Shown: positions 1 through 10,372 of the stretch, piece by piece
Position numbering within the stretch: position 1 is the first letter of the stretch
Layout of the letters: every line of letters starts with the position of its first letter
Assembly (NCBI GenBank): GCA_030674915.1
Contig: JASXSV010000004.1
Span: 1-64,000 of the forward strand
Length of the DNA stretch: 64,000 nucleotides
Reading direction: 5' to 3'
Origin: Candidatus Endonucleibacter bathymodioli
Lineage (GTDB): Bacteria; Pseudomonadota; Gammaproteobacteria; Pseudomonadales; Endozoicomonadaceae
Made by a program: the position numbers and the translations under genes
The notes under the pieces: generated by a model
The model's database searches: none
Told to the model about the DNA's origin: nothing
Seen by the model: only the letters and a program-made list of their open reading frames with translations

Positions 1-29
1 GCTATGTACTCCTAATTATATTATATGAT

Positions 30-167
30 GAGACCTTTGCACGATTGTTCTTTTGCCAGCTGGCTTCTTAAAAAAGTACTCAATCGATCATTTGTAAGCA
101 TAACTCATCTCTTTCCATACGCTGCTTCCTCAACAACGAACAAATTTAAGGCTCGTGCAAAGGTCTC
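30..167. mobile_element. MITE with IS5-type termini, copy 1
   Basis: A 138-bp non-coding element bounded by perfect 15-bp inverted repeats, GAGACCTTTGCACGA at 30-44 and its complement at 153-167. The same termini bound the full IS at 10373-11571 and 36897-38095, so this is a non-autonomous element that the transposase could mobilise. The flanks ATGAT and ATGTT are an imperfect 5-bp duplication, which suggests an old insertion. A diverged copy in the opposite orientation lies at 19898-20036. Confidence 0.85.
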
Positions 168-276
168 ATGTTGTATTTACTGCCGACAAACACTAACATG
201 AAAACAACATTAATAATATAGATGACGCACCTCATACAACCCATCTTATCCATTAGATAAATTTCAAGGAATTATC

Positions 277-1065
277 GTGCAAGAATCGCGAAAGCTAGAA
301 GACTATTTGATAGAGAGGCCTAAGCCAAAAGGTATAGATGTTCTTTGTGGTTTAAAGCATTTCGCAATCATTACTTACGCAGTTCCAGCTGATAGGTTTC
401 ATGGATTGTTCCCCGAACGGTTTCAATTGGATACCGTTGTAATCAACGGCCAAGAAATGGGTCTAATCTCCGTAGTTCCGTTTATTGATGTTGATTTTAC
501 TTCAGCCGTCTTTCCGTTTCCAAAATTTACAATGGGGCAAACAAACTATAGAATATACATTATCGATACCGAAACGGGTGAGCGCTGTGTATGGTTTCTT
601 GGCACAACCCTTGATTCTTGGGTATTAGTGATACCTAGATACTTATGGAATCTCCCTTGGCACTCGGGAAAGGTAAGCTTCGATTGTTTCTTAAATCAAA
701 CAACTGGTTTGTACGAAAAGTACCACATGGATACCTTATCCGATTGGGCTAACGCTTCGGTTGATTTGTCCCAATCTGAATCTGATTCATTTGAGTTTTC
801 TGGTTTCCCTGATACTGAGTCGGCTCTAGTTTATCTCACGCACCCTCTAGCAGGGTTCTATTATCGACGAGACAAGAAGTTAGCTGTGTATCGGGTGTGG
901 CACAAAAAGCTGGATGTTAAGCCTGCTCAATTAAAATCAGCAAATTTCAAGCTTTTGTCTGATCTCGATATTGTGAAAGAAACAGAGCAAAACTTACCAC
1001 ATAGTGTTTTAATCGAGCCAATAAATGAATTTACTATTTATTTGCCTCCAACCGTTATTGGGTAA
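277..1065 (+). CDS. DUF2071 (YqjF-like) family protein
   Basis: 262 residues from a GTG start with an AAGGA box about 7 bp upstream. The protein resembles the DUF2071/COG3361 family, whose members have an acetoacetate-decarboxylase-like beta fold. The best landmarks are FLGTTLDSW near residue 110 and the P-R-Y-L-W-N-L-P-W-H stretch near residue 122, which follow the family's conserved core. No signal peptide or membrane segment is visible, so it should be cytosolic. The family has no established reaction, and the gene stands alone between a MITE and a long non-coding gap. The family call is made from memory of conserved motifs. The function is unknown. Confidence 0.6.
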   Translation: MQESRKLEDYLIERPKPKGIDVLCGLKHFAIITYAVPADRFHGLFPERFQLDTVVINGQEMGLISVVPFIDVDFTSAVFPFPKFTMGQTNYRIYIIDTETGERCVWFLGTTLDSWVLVIPRYLWNLPWHSGKVSFDCFLNQTTGLYEKYHMDTLSDWANASVDLSQSESDSFEFSGFPDTESALVYLTHPLAGFYYRRDKKLAVYRVWHKKLDVKPAQLKSANFKLLSDLDIVKETEQNLPHSVLIEPINEFTIYLPPTVIG

Positions 1066-1834
1066 CCATTTAATCTGGTAACCGATGGCATCTAACCCTC
1101 AGCTATCATCCCTCACAACATCAATTATGCGGCTTCGCACACAGAAGTGTTGCGTATAAAAACAACTAACAAAACCATAAACTAAGATGACGCAAAACTC
1201 CACTCCGCTGGTTATGGCAGACATTAATCAGTATAGAGAAGATTATGCCAATTACTGGAGAGTGCTTTTGCGGAGAAATAAAATATCAAATCCAAGGTAA
1301 TCTTCGTGATTCAAAATCGTGCAAAAGTCTCAATGAAGTAGTTATCTATTGTTAGCAAGAGGCATCTTGTCTTCTGCCTGCGTTGTATTCACCGGAAAAA
1401 GTCCTGAGAAACGCTAGCGATAACGATTATTCAACAATCACATACTGCTAGCAGGCTCAAGGAGCGTGGCTGGATTGCCGCCTACTAATACCTTCAATGA
1501 AAATTGGTATAAGTGATTTTTTTCTCCCCTGAAACCTGAGTTTTAAGGTACAATGATCAATTTTTAAGAATTGTCTGCGGCACTTAGCTATTGGAGCTAT
1601 TGGAGCTATTGGACTTAGGACAAATACATTTACTTTTCGGCTCAAGCAGGATATACCAGTTACCCTTGAAGGTGAGAGCAGTCAACAACTTCACATAAAA
1701 GGAGAATGGGTATAGACATGCAGAAAGGCAATAAACCAAGTTTTAGAGTATGACGAAAATAAAAAAATTTTTTGACTTATTGGCTAGGTGATCAATACTA
1801 AATCAACCCCCCCCCCCTTTTTTTGAGGTATATT
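1066..1834. other. Intergenic region upstream of aspS
   Basis: No credible gene. It holds an orphan IS terminus (TCGTGCAAAAGTCTC, about 1318-1332), a 9-bp unit GCTATTGGA repeated three times at 1587-1613, a short form of the dispersed palindromic repeat at about 1651-1715, and a C11-T7 homopolymer run at 1807-1824 directly before the aspS ribosome-binding site. Confidence 0.7.
1807..1824. repeat. C11-T7 homopolymer tract before aspS
   Basis: Eleven C followed by seven T lie immediately before the GAGG ribosome-binding site of aspS. Such tracts are prone to slipped-strand length changes and could alter leader length or spacing. Confidence 0.8.
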
Positions 1835-3616
1835 ATGCGCAGCCATTATTGCGGTGATTTGACTCTTTCCCATGATGGGCAAGAGGTGACCCTTTGCGGC
1901 TGGGTTCATCGCCGTCGTGATCACGGTGGAGTTATTTTTCTAGACCTACGCGATCGAGAGGGTATTACCCAGGTGGTTGTTGACCCGGATACGAAAGAAA
2001 CGTTTGATTTAGCAAATAAAGCTCGCAGTGAATATGTGCTGAAAATAACAGGCATAGTTCGTCCTCGCCCAGAAGGTACCGCTAATCATAATATGAAAAC
2101 TGGTGATATTGAAGTTCTGGGCCAGCAGCTTGAGATTCTGAATAATGCTAAAACTCCGCCTTTTCAAATTGATGAATATACTGATGTCGGCGAAAATGCC
2201 CGCCTGCGACATCGTTATATTGATTTACGCCGTCCGGAAATGCAGGAAAAGCTAATCTTGCGCAGCAAGATCACCAGTTATATTCGCAGCCACATGGATA
2301 ACCATGGCTTTCTTGATATTGAAACACCTATTTTAACTCGTGCTACCCCTGAAGGGGCCCGAGATTATCTGGTACCTAGTCGGACACATCAGGGTTCTTT
2401 TTTTGCTTTGCCTCAGTCTCCTCAATTATTTAAACAGCTGTTAATGATATCCGGTTTTGATCGTTATTATCAGATCACCAAGTGCTTTCGTGATGAAGAC
2501 CTGCGAGCTGATCGCCAACCGGAATTTACCCAGATTGATATTGAAACGTCTTTTATGGAAGAAGAGCAAATTATGGACCTGGCAGAAGGGTTGGTCGGAG
2601 CCCTAATGAAAAAGTTCAAGGGTATTGATCTAGGAACGTTCCCGAAGATGACTTACAAAGAAGCGATGAGGCGCTATGGCTCTGACAAACCTGATCTTCG
2701 CATTCCTATGGAGTTAGTCGATATTGCTGACCTAGTTTCTAATATCGACTTCAACGTTTTTAAAGGTCCCGCTAAAGACCCAAAAGGACGTGTTGTGGCG
2801 TTAAAGGTTTCTGGAGGTGAAGTATTAAGCCGTAAACAAATAGATGATTACACCAAATATGTCGCTATTTATGGAGCTAAAGGTCTAGCTTGGATCAAAG
2901 TTAACGCCATTGAAAATGGTGCTAATGGCTTGCAGTCGCCTATTATAAAATTTTTGGGCGATGACGTAACCATGCAAATTATGGAGAGGATTGGTGCTAA
3001 AAATGGGGATATAGTGTTCTTTGGCGCAGACAAGGCCAAAGTGGTAAATGAAGCTTTGGGGGCACTACGCTGCAAACTCGGCGCAGACATGAGCCTGTAC
3101 AGCTGTGATTGGGCACCCTTGTGGGTAGTTAACTTCCCTATGTTTGAGGAAGATAATTCAGGCGATTTGACGGCGCTACACCACCCCTTTACGGCACCTG
3201 AAACTACTTTGGAAGAGTTGGAAGCTAACCCCTTGAGTGCGTTATCCAGAGCTTATGATATAGTGCTCAATGGTTACGAGATTGGTGGTGGTTCTATACG
3301 TATTCACCGAGTAGAAATGCAGCAAGCTGTATTCCGCGTGCTAAGCATTCCAGAAGAAGAGCAACAGGAGAAATTTGGCTTTCTGCTAGAAGCTCTAAAG
3401 TTTGGTGCCCCTCCCCATGGAGGTCTGGCCTTTGGTCTTGATCGTTTAATAATGCTTATGTGCGGTACTGATAATATTCGTGAAGTCATAGCATTTCCGA
3501 AAACACAGTCTGCTAGCTGCCTACTGACTCAGGCTCCAAGCCCTGTTGATAATAGCCAGCTCCGTGAGCTTAATCTGCGTATTCGCAATGATTCAGCATC
3601 AACCAGCAATAATTGA
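1835..3616 (+). CDS. aspS: Aspartate--tRNA ligase
   Basis: Class II aminoacyl-tRNA synthetase that charges tRNA-Asp (and possibly tRNA-Asn) in the cytosol. It has 593 residues from the ATG at 1835, close to the E. coli length of 590. The N-terminal anticodon-binding OB fold contains [13 protein letters not shown]. The catalytic core contains [19 protein letters not shown] (motif 2) and [13 protein letters not shown] (motif 3), with the bacterial GAD insertion between them. A TTG lies in frame 12 bp upstream, but the ATG is preferred because GAGG sits 6 bp before it and the protein then begins MRSHYCG like its relatives. The 5' leader carries an 11-C, 7-T homopolymer next to the ribosome-binding site. 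Confidence 0.97.
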   Translation: MRSHYCGDLTLSHDGQEVTLCGWVHRRRDHGGVIFLDLRDREGITQVVVDPDTKETFDLANKARSEYVLKITGIVRPRPEGTANHNMKTGDIEVLGQQLEILNNAKTPPFQIDEYTDVGENARLRHRYIDLRRPEMQEKLILRSKITSYIRSHMDNHGFLDIETPILTRATPEGARDYLVPSRTHQGSFFALPQSPQLFKQLLMISGFDRYYQITKCFRDEDLRADRQPEFTQIDIETSFMEEEQIMDLAEGLVGALMKKFKGIDLGTFPKMTYKEAMRRYGSDKPDLRIPMELVDIADLVSNIDFNVFKGPAKDPKGRVVALKVSGGEVLSRKQIDDYTKYVAIYGAKGLAWIKVNAIENGANGLQSPIIKFLGDDVTMQIMERIGAKNGDIVFFGADKAKVVNEALGALRCKLGADMSLYSCDWAPLWVVNFPMFEEDNSGDLTALHHPFTAPETTLEELEANPLSALSRAYDIVLNGYEIGGGSIRIHRVEMQQAVFRVLSIPEEEQQEKFGFLLEALKFGAPPHGGLAFGLDRLIMLMCGTDNIREVIAFPKTQSASCLLTQAPSPVDNSQLRELNLRIRNDSASTSNN

Positions 3617-3640
3617 CAAACTCGCTATTTTGTGGCTTGT

Positions 3641-3770
3641 GATACCAGTTACCATTGAAGGTGAGAGTAGGCGACAAACTAGCTAAGCTCCATGAGGCTA
3701 CGGGGAGTAGGTGATTAGGGTTAGTTATAGTAGTCCTCAACCTTATGCCTTCAAGTGAGTGGTTATACCT
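3641..3770. repeat. Dispersed intergenic palindromic repeat
   Basis: A long imperfect palindrome after aspS. It starts with ACCATTGAAGGTGAGAG, has the inner GGCGACAAACTAGC / AGTAGGTGATTAGGG parts, and ends with a degenerate complement of the start (CCTTCAAGTGAGTGG). It belongs to the family found throughout the window's intergenic regions. It may act as a bidirectional terminator-like hairpin here. Confidence 0.7.
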
Positions 3771-3792
3771 AAGCGAATTCAAGATACAGGTT

Positions 3793-4070
3793 TTAATATT
3801 TAAAAATTATTTCTAACTCTGCTAAACAACGAAGAGCCAACTCCTGGTAAAGTTTCGTAAAGTAAATTATTTTTTGTCGTAACTCCTTCGGAACTACGGA
3901 GTATTTATTATTCCCTCCATATTCATTCATTACCTTCCGTAATCGTTTAATTGGGCTCATAATTGGGATGTAAGGCGTGAGGTAATGTAGGTTTGTTTGA
4001 AACTTTTTGTTTGCTTCGACCAATTTTTTTGAACGATAATGGTCAGCATTATCACGTCAGTAAGATGGTG
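3793..4070 (-). pseudogene. IS630-type transposase C-terminal remnant
   Basis: The minus strand reads DNADHYRSKKLVEANKKF, then LHYLTPYIPIMSPIKRLRKV. This matches the end of IS630-family DDE transposases, where the usual form is LPPYSPxLNPIERxWKxM. Only about 90 residues remain, the expected glutamate of NPIE is replaced (SPIK), and there is no upstream catalytic part. It is therefore a decayed fragment. Confidence 0.65.
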
Positions 4071-4484
4071 AAAGTTTATAAATATACTAGTTACCATGAA
4101 TGCGTGAGGTTTTTAGCGCTCTCTCCCACTTTACCAACTGCTCTTAAGTTTATTACTTACTCGATTGTTGTCCGTCTACTCACGCTTCAAATGGTAACAA
4201 ATATAAACTATGATGCTCTTACAGTTTTCATTAGATAGAGGCAATCTGTAGGATTGATTCAATTTATCTTTCCATGTATGTTTTTTTCAGCACTAAAAAG
4301 GATGTGATTAAATGAGGTTGAAGTGACATAGAACATAAAAAACTGGTTGTGTCTACTTGTTAGGATTTACTCGACTATATAATATATCCCTGTTCTTATT
4401 ACAGGTGGCAGTAAAAGTAGTAAACAGTATAACGCTTTCAAGTAAGATGCTATAGTCGTATATTTATGGGGTTTACAAGGAATT
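4071..4484. other. Intergenic gap before the transglycosylase gene
   Basis: AT-rich sequence with no supported gene or RNA. Short open frames here look random. Confidence 0.5.
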
Positions 4485-5141
4485 ATGCTGATGACTAAGC
4501 CTCAATTATATAAGTTACCATGTATTTTGTTTGTTTTTGTTTTTATTTCTGCCTGCAGCTCTTTATCAACAAAAAAAACCACCAGAACTTCTTTAGAAAA
4601 AGACAATATCTGCTTCATATTTAAAAAAAATCCCCATTGGTACCGTGCTGTAGACAAGGCTGCAAAAGAATGGGGTGTATCTATTCCCATGATTATGGCG
4701 ATAATCCAGAAGGAGTCAGGATTCAAACATAATGCAAGACCTATAGCTCCACAAAAAAAAGGACGTAAAAAGAAGAAAAAATATTTATCATCCGCGTACG
4801 GTTACGCCCAGGCTTTGGATGGAACCTGGAAACATTACTGTAAACAAACTAGACGAAGATTCGCTCAAAGAGATAGATTTGCCGATTGCGCTCATTTTAT
4901 TGGTTGGTATGGTGCTAAAAGCCGCAATAAATGTGGTATCTCGAAACGCGATGCTTATAGTCATTACCTTGCGTATCACGAGGGTCACACGGGGTTTAAT
5001 AAGCGCACCCACAAAAAAAACAAAACTCTTATACGGTACGCCCAAGCTGTAGCAGAGCAGACGCGACTGTTTAAACATCAGTTAAAACAGTACCAGCATA
5101 ACAAATCACCAAAAATGGAAAAAAACAGTAAAAAAAAGTGA
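4485..5141 (+). CDS. Lytic transglycosylase-like lipoprotein
   Basis: 218 residues. The N-terminus has a hydrophobic stretch followed by a lipobox (ISACSS, cysteine near residue 24), so the protein is expected to be lipid-anchored in the envelope. The catalytic domain is SLT-like: IIQKESGF near residue 76 supplies the catalytic glutamate, followed by SSAYGYAQALDGTW, the typical GxxQ-type motif, and an HYLAYHEG segment. These enzymes cleave the MurNAc-GlcNAc bond of peptidoglycan. A long lysine/arginine-rich insertion (GRKKKKK) and a very basic C-terminus are unusual and could bind anionic polymers. AAGGA lies 5-9 bp before the ATG. A second in-frame ATG at 4491 is possible. It resembles short SLT lipoproteins rather than full-length Slt70. 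Confidence 0.8.
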   Translation: MLMTKPQLYKLPCILFVFVFISACSSLSTKKTTRTSLEKDNICFIFKKNPHWYRAVDKAAKEWGVSIPMIMAIIQKESGFKHNARPIAPQKKGRKKKKKYLSSAYGYAQALDGTWKHYCKQTRRRFAQRDRFADCAHFIGWYGAKSRNKCGISKRDAYSHYLAYHEGHTGFNKRTHKKNKTLIRYAQAVAEQTRLFKHQLKQYQHNKSPKMEKNSKKK

Positions 5142-5464
5142 GCTCCACTGGCGTTGTTGGACGAACACAAGTAAAAAACTCAAGCGAAAAAAGAGGAGTT
5201 TTGCAGCTTGGTCTCTAGATTATTAGCACAAGTGATACGGCTACCTCTGCTAAAAATTTAATCGGAAACATGGTGTTGATGATGTTATAGACCATAGTTA
5301 TAATTGGTACTATTGAATATTTCAGTATGCTCATAGGGCTTAGCTCGTGTGTCGACGACCCCTACCGTAAATGGGAATGACTATGGAACGGAAAAATTAA
5401 AAAGTAGACTTTTTTTGAATTAAGTTCTGATTTAACCGTTCTTGGTTTATATTTTGTCGCCTAT
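5142..5464. other. Intergenic region between convergent genes
   Basis: Between the transglycosylase gene and the convergent tilS. A partial copy of the dispersed palindromic repeat (GTGTCGACGACCC... ATGGGAATGAC) lies at about 5340-5390. Nothing else is recognised. Confidence 0.5.
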
Positions 5465-6859
5465 TTACTCAGGTACAGTCTCTATTACACCCTCTGATAA
5501 TTGAGTCCTGCTCCATTGGACATGATGACCTCCTTCATCCTTGGCTGTAAACTCACTGCATAACCACAAGCCTGGTGCGGCCACCATCTGGTTTTGGAAA
5601 AATAGAAAAGGAATATGGCTTCTTAGCCATGGAGGCACATCAAATTCTTGAAGCCAGCGTTTTAAGGATTTGCGACCAATTCTGCCAGCAACAGAGATTC
5701 TCAACGATGAATCAATACTCTCCCTTGTTCTTACTTCAAGGGCTCCTTTAGGCAAAATAATGGCTTTCATCCCAGTATCTTTCGCTTCCCTAATATATAA
5801 ATACCCTAACTCCTCGTGAAAAAAATACGGCTCCTGCGCCCAGTTCCAATATATATCAGCAATCGGCTTTATTTCAGGAAGTGGATGAGAAGCACATAGC
5901 ATTCCCTTGTACCTCCTTAGCTCACAACTGGTCCAGCACAGTAATGGGTTGGCATCACGCCGAGATTTAATCACTTCTGTAATTATTTTTCCTAGCACCT
6001 CTCTTCCCGGTACTGGCAATTGCTGAAGCTTTAACCAAAATCGAATGACCTGTTTTTGGCTGTCTAGCGGCAATTTTGCAAGCTGTTCTATTTCCAGAAT
6101 AGGTTGATTACCCAATAGCCACTGGGGACGGGTTACTATAATTAACTGTGCCAATTCACTGGTGCGTTCATCGAGCTGTGCATTAACTGCAACCAGTTCC
6201 GACGCAAGAGCTGATAGCCTTACAGCAGCACCCGGCCAACGATTTTCTATAGCAGGCAATAAAGAATGACGAAGGTAATTACGGGAAAAGTGCTGATTCT
6301 GATTGGATTCATCTTCGATATATTGCAGGCTATGCTCGCTAGCGTAACATTCTATTTCCCTGCGAGACACTGCCAATAAAGGTCTTAGCAGCGTAGCCTT
6401 GCCCAAAGCACGGGAGAATGGCATGCCTGAAAGCCCAGTAACCCCAGTACCACGAAACAAACGAAGTAGCACTGTTTCTGCCTGATCATTGAGATGATGG
6501 CCCTGAAGCAGGCATTCATCGGCTTTCAATTCATTATTGAAAGCTTTATATCGGGCTGACCGAGCCGCCTGCTCAAGCCCTTCGCCCTCAATATTTGAAA
6601 TGTGCACTCTTACTATTTTTAATTCCACAGACCAAAGATCGCAAATATTTTGACAATGCTTTTGCCACTCAGATGCATTGTCACTTAAGCTGTGGTTAAT
6701 ATGGATAGCTTTCAAGGCTGCGATTTTCTTGGCATCCCGCAATGACACCAGAGAATGGAGTAACGTTGTTGAGTCAACACCGCCACTAAAAGCAACAACT
6801 AAGGAGCTACCTAACCAAGACTCCAATGTCTTTAATAATGACTCAGCAAGAAGACCCAT
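5465..6859 (-). CDS. tilS: tRNA(Ile)-lysidine synthase
   Basis: ATP-dependent modification of C34 in tRNA-Ile2 to lysidine, which lets the tRNA read AUA instead of AUG. It is essential in most bacteria. The 464-residue length fits the long gammaproteobacterial form. The PP-loop motif SGGVDSTTLLHSL lies near residue 26, HHLNDQAETVLLRLFRGTG near residue 122 is the second signature, and the C-terminal part (LRISVAGRIGRKSLKRWLQE) matches the TilS C-terminal substrate-binding domain with PPWLR. It lies just downstream of accA on the same strand, an order also seen in E. coli, but a 250-bp gap containing a palindromic repeat separates them. Confidence 0.95.
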   Translation of the reverse strand: MGLLAESLLKTLESWLGSSLVVAFSGGVDSTTLLHSLVSLRDAKKIAALKAIHINHSLSDNASEWQKHCQNICDLWSVELKIVRVHISNIEGEGLEQAARSARYKAFNNELKADECLLQGHHLNDQAETVLLRLFRGTGVTGLSGMPFSRALGKATLLRPLLAVSRREIECYASEHSLQYIEDESNQNQHFSRNYLRHSLLPAIENRWPGAAVRLSALASELVAVNAQLDERTSELAQLIIVTRPQWLLGNQPILEIEQLAKLPLDSQKQVIRFWLKLQQLPVPGREVLGKIITEVIKSRRDANPLLCWTSCELRRYKGMLCASHPLPEIKPIADIYWNWAQEPYFFHEELGYLYIREAKDTGMKAIILPKGALEVRTRESIDSSLRISVAGRIGRKSLKRWLQEFDVPPWLRSHIPFLFFQNQMVAAPGLWLCSEFTAKDEGGHHVQWSRTQLSEGVIETVPE

Positions 6860-6956
6860 AATATCTGCTTATAAAAAAATACGCCCAAGAAATGCACCGT
6901 GTAATGAGAACACTGATATCATGCCCACAGATACAGGTAAACTGTTATCTATACTT

Positions 6957-7075
6957 TCTCCCATTAAAAGCGTGAGGTTGCTGACTACTATTACTCACCT
7001 AAATAACCTGCTACTAGCAGAACCTCATTGGGATTAGCTCATTTGTCGCCAGCCCACTAATGGGAATGGACAGGC
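6957..7075. repeat. Dispersed intergenic palindromic repeat
   Basis: Between accA and tilS. Recognised by AGCGTGAGGTTGCTGAC, CTCACCTAAATAACCTGCTACTAG, and a closing CATTTGTCGCCAG...AATGGGAATGG. It is more decayed than the copies at 46219 and 63325. Confidence 0.6.
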
Positions 7076-7112
7076 ATTAAATGCCTCAGGTACTGAGGTG
7101 AGGCACTGATAA

Positions 7113-8066
7113 CTATAACACCGAGCCGTAACTTCTGATTTTTTTATAGCGCTGCTCAAGTAGTGTTTCCACACTTAAAGTAGATAGTACATCTAGCTCT
7201 TCTATCAGAGCAGACTTTAGAGATGATGCTGCTTTTTCAATGTTACTGTGAGCACCTCCCAATGGCTCTTCAATCAAGCGATCTACAAGACCTAACTCTT
7301 GTAAGCGTTTAGCCGTAACACCCATTGCTTCTGCAGCACTGGATGCATATTCAGCTTTTTTCCAGAGAATAGAGGCACAGCCTTCTGGGGAAATAACGGA
7401 GTAGGTGGAATACCCCATCATCATCAGTTGGTCACAAACACCTATAGCCAAAGCTCCACCGGAACCTCCCTCACCAATTACCGTGGATAAAATAGGTGTT
7501 TTTAAACGGGACATAACGGCTAGGTTCCAGGCAATAGCCTCACTTTGACCCCGTTCTTCTGCTCCAATGCCAGGATAAGCCCCAGGCGTATCGATAAATG
7601 TTATGACTGGAATGGAAAAGCGTTCGGCCATTTCCATCAGGCGACAAGCCTTACGGTATCCTTCCGGTTTTGGCATGCCAAAGTTTCGTCTAACTTTTTC
7701 GTTAATTTCCCGGCCTTTTTGGTGACCAATAATCATTACAGGCCTATCATCAAGGCGTGCCAAACCTCCTACTAATGAAGGATCATCAGCAAAATGTCTA
7801 TCACCGTGCAGCTCATCAAAGTCAGTAAAGATCTTGGCAATGTAATCCAGCGTATGTGGTCGCCGAGGATGACGGGCAAGCTGAACTACCTGCCACGATG
7901 TTAATTTGGAAAAAATTGATTTCGTTAGGCTACGGCACTTCTCCTGCAGAGTAAGGATTTCTGCAGATATATTGATTTCAGCGTCAAAGCTGACTAGGCG
8001 AAGCTCTTCTATTTTAGCCTCAAGCTCAGCAATAGGTTGTTCAAAATCAAGATAATTAGGGTTCAT
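7113..8066 (-). CDS. accA: Acetyl-CoA carboxylase carboxyltransferase subunit alpha
   Basis: Alpha subunit of the cytosolic carboxyltransferase that makes malonyl-CoA for fatty acid synthesis, acting with AccD and the biotin carrier AccB. It has 317 residues from the ATG at 8066, close to E. coli's 319. The start [18 protein letters not shown] aligns with E. coli [22 protein letters not shown] three codons upstream is a weaker alternative. [35 protein letters not shown] and [13 protein letters not shown] are the family core motifs of the crotonase-like fold. The ribosome-binding site is weak. Confidence 0.97.
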   Translation of the reverse strand: MNPNYLDFEQPIAELEAKIEELRLVSFDAEINISAEILTLQEKCRSLTKSIFSKLTSWQVVQLARHPRRPHTLDYIAKIFTDFDELHGDRHFADDPSLVGGLARLDDRPVMIIGHQKGREINEKVRRNFGMPKPEGYRKACRLMEMAERFSIPVITFIDTPGAYPGIGAEERGQSEAIAWNLAVMSRLKTPILSTVIGEGGSGGALAIGVCDQLMMMGYSTYSVISPEGCASILWKKAEYASSAAEAMGVTAKRLQELGLVDRLIEEPLGGAHSNIEKAASSLKSALIEELDVLSTLSVETLLEQRYKKIRSYGSVL

Positions 8067-8537
8067 AGAGTCCACTTAACTTAGCGCGCAGGAAACCAGC
8101 CAAGAATAGCATCGACATGTTACAGGATAGATCAAAAATAATAAAGACCCATATTTGCAACTTTGAAGTGTATCAAGGTGAAGGGAGGCTTGGCCGACCA
8201 TATTACGTCCTTGCGTGCAGCGAAAAATTTTTAACATATGCCCATATTTCTTACAGGAGAGAGGTTATCATCTGCTCTCACGCACTTTACTTACTACTTA
8301 GGACATTGGATTTAGGTCATTTGCGACCTAATTACACCTTCAATGGTATTGGGTGTCAAGCAAAGAGCTTGGTTAAAGGTTCTTTGGCAAGTATGGTGTT
8401 CTGGTCAAGAAACATGACGTGTTAATTTGCTACATTCTCGTACTGAACCGGAGATAAGTCATTATTAGATGAGATTTGATAAGTATAGGAAGTATAATAG
8501 GTTGTAATATGGCTAATATAAGCTCCAGCATCATTCG
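8067..8537. other. Intergenic gap with a palindromic repeat
   Basis: No supported gene. A copy of the dispersed palindromic repeat occupies about 8240-8352 (ends near CACCTTCAATGGTATTGGG). The remainder is featureless AT-rich sequence. Confidence 0.6.
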
Positions 8538-9404
8538 TCATATGCTCACGGGTTGCTTGGTGGTCTTGGAATCCTGATCATCATCAAAGAAATCAAGCAA
8601 TGTGTCCACACTTATATTTGGCAGTTCGTAATCATCTGTATTATTAACATGAGAACTGTTTTCAGGATCAGGTTTTATATCCTCAAATAATGTGAATAAT
8701 TGGTTTGATATATCTGGGCACAGAGCATCATCACTTTTAACACCATCACTTTCAAAATAATCAGACAATATGTCTAGTTGTGGTATTTCGTCACAATATT
8801 TATTATAAATCTGAGGACTATTTTTAGATGCAAATCTCATATGCTTACATGATGCTAATAGTGACTTTAATATATATAGTCCACTGCTAGGTCCATTAAG
8901 AATTAGATTGTTATCATATACTGTATTGTTAAGTTCTATTTGTTCCATTTTTAAAATTAATCCATTATTATTTTCAGTAAGGGAAAATATAACGACAAGT
9001 GCATATTTATAGTGCTTTTGTTCTGATTTCAAAACACATAAAAAATTATCCGCATCTTCTTCTGATAAACAACACATACTGTAATGTGTAATATCTTGTA
9101 GGTCTATTAAGATGGCGTTAATTCGTTGATTCATACTTAAGTCTACTGGTATTTCTTTATCAATCATCAGCGTACAACAATATTCTTCTCCATGCTCAAA
9201 TGCAGGGTTATTCGGCACAATCATAAAAAACTATTTCTCTTCATTAGTATCAATATTTATACGGTTATAGATATTATCATCTGGTGCAGCTTTAACACTC
9301 AGGGAAGTTAATAAGCAATAAGAAAATAATATATTTTTTACCACAGTAAAAGCATTTAATCTATATGTATATAAATTTGCAATACACAAACATTTCAATA
9401 TCAT
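8538..9404 (-). pseudogene. Broken secreted zinc-finger family gene (leader region only)
   Basis: A paralogue of the zinc-finger protein at 11671-13206. It begins MILKCLCIANLYTYRL, has a signal peptide ending near LSVKA, and continues through the family's leader domain (YKYALVVIF, ASCKHMRF, SVDTLLDFFDDDQ). Two lesions are seen. First, an in-frame TAG at 9231-9233 falls exactly where paralogues have tryptophan (EEKW in the gene at 38979), so TGG to TAG is the simplest change. Second, the frame ends after DDDQDSKTTK with no zinc fingers, whereas the paralogues carry five or six. An ATG at 9224 just after the stop could restart translation without a signal peptide. It is probably non-functional. 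Confidence 0.75.
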
Positions 9405-9610
9405 TGATTTTACCTCTACACTAGCAACCAAATAAGAAAGAGTATTCATTCTTATTGATTCAACAGACAATTGCAATAACTTTCTCACTTATAAGTATCA
9501 CACATATGTTTTTTGAAATAATTATGTCGAGAAAATAACTAGACAACGTATTGCCTATACTTCTACAATAATTAAGGATGCATCGAACACCATCCCCAGT
9601 CATGCATAGA

Positions 9611-9690
9611 TTTCCACAATAACTAACACACTTACCAGATAAAAATTCAATCCAACTAAAGTAGTTTAAATCTTCTCGTGGCCGCATGTA
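9611..9690 (-). promoter_or_regulatory. Shared effector upstream element, zinc-finger copy 1
   Basis: A segment reading CTAACACACTTACCAGATAA, then ATTCAATCCAACTAAAGTAG and TCGTGGCCGCATGT on the plus strand, about 210 bp upstream of the broken zinc-finger gene. Nearly the same sequence, in the same orientation relative to the gene, precedes the genes at 13206 and 31221, with part of it upstream of the BIR gene. It may be a promoter or long 5' leader kept through duplication. No -35/-10 assignment is claimed. Confidence 0.5.
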
Positions 9691-10367
9691 AATTAAGAGT
9701 TGAGACTTATAAATGTTATTTTTCGATACGCCGCCAGTCTTCATTTCCTTTGAGAAAAATTGCCGTAGCAGGTCATTAGTCTTATCGTTAAATCCACGTT
9801 GCCAAGTATATCTTACACCCTAATAATTGAGCTATACTTGAGTGGTCGGCAAAATAGACACAGTTATAAAACGTAACTGTCTAACTATTTTACAGATACT
9901 TTTGTAAGATCGTAGCATCTTTTTGATGGCCAGTCTCACTGCTTTTTTGGTCTTGTTTTTAACTCTGACTGTCAAAAGAAGTTGTGATACACGCTCGGTC
10001 AAGAATGAAGTGGGCTCTAACCCCAGAACCATGGCACTGCCTATAACGTTCACCTTTCCGTGAGAGAAGACAGCGCCATTGTTTTTTTTGTGAGCAGATA
10101 GATATCCTGATAACCAATCTCCCTAGTATAAAACTCAAGTTTCCGCCCTGCTGTTTTCTCCGGTGTAAAGCCTAATCCCAGCTAGGACTTTACCTGCCGA
10201 CTTACCGCGTCAGTTCATTTGTGAAACTTGATCTCCTCTTACTCCTCCGCAGGCGGTGGCGATGAGTCTCCTCTGCGTCATAAGCCCCAAAGTGACAGCG
10301 CTTCAGCTCCAAGGAGATTGCTGTATGAGTCAATGTATGCCACTTTAAAAACTGCTTGTTAATAAAT
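9691..10367. other. Intergenic region with unidentified degenerate coding traces
   Basis: Between the broken zinc-finger gene and the IS. The minus strand keeps short protein-like stretches, for example GAYDAEETHRHRLRRSKR around 10250-10310, that resemble a decayed gene or transposase, but I could not assign a family. Confidence 0.35.
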
Positions 10368-10372
10368 CTATT

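Noticed and set aside
1457..1645. Open frame of 62 residues on the minus strand with an IAPIAPIA repeat
   Set aside because: The repeat is only the 9-bp microsatellite read in one frame. There is no ribosome-binding site or homology.
8117..8425. Open frame of 102 residues on the plus strand
   Set aside because: It overlaps a copy of the dispersed palindromic repeat and has no protein-like composition.
9460..9744. Open frame of 94 residues upstream of the broken zinc-finger gene
   Set aside because: The same DNA upstream of the gene at 13206 is open in a different length and with different stops, so it is conserved as non-coding upstream sequence rather than as a protein.
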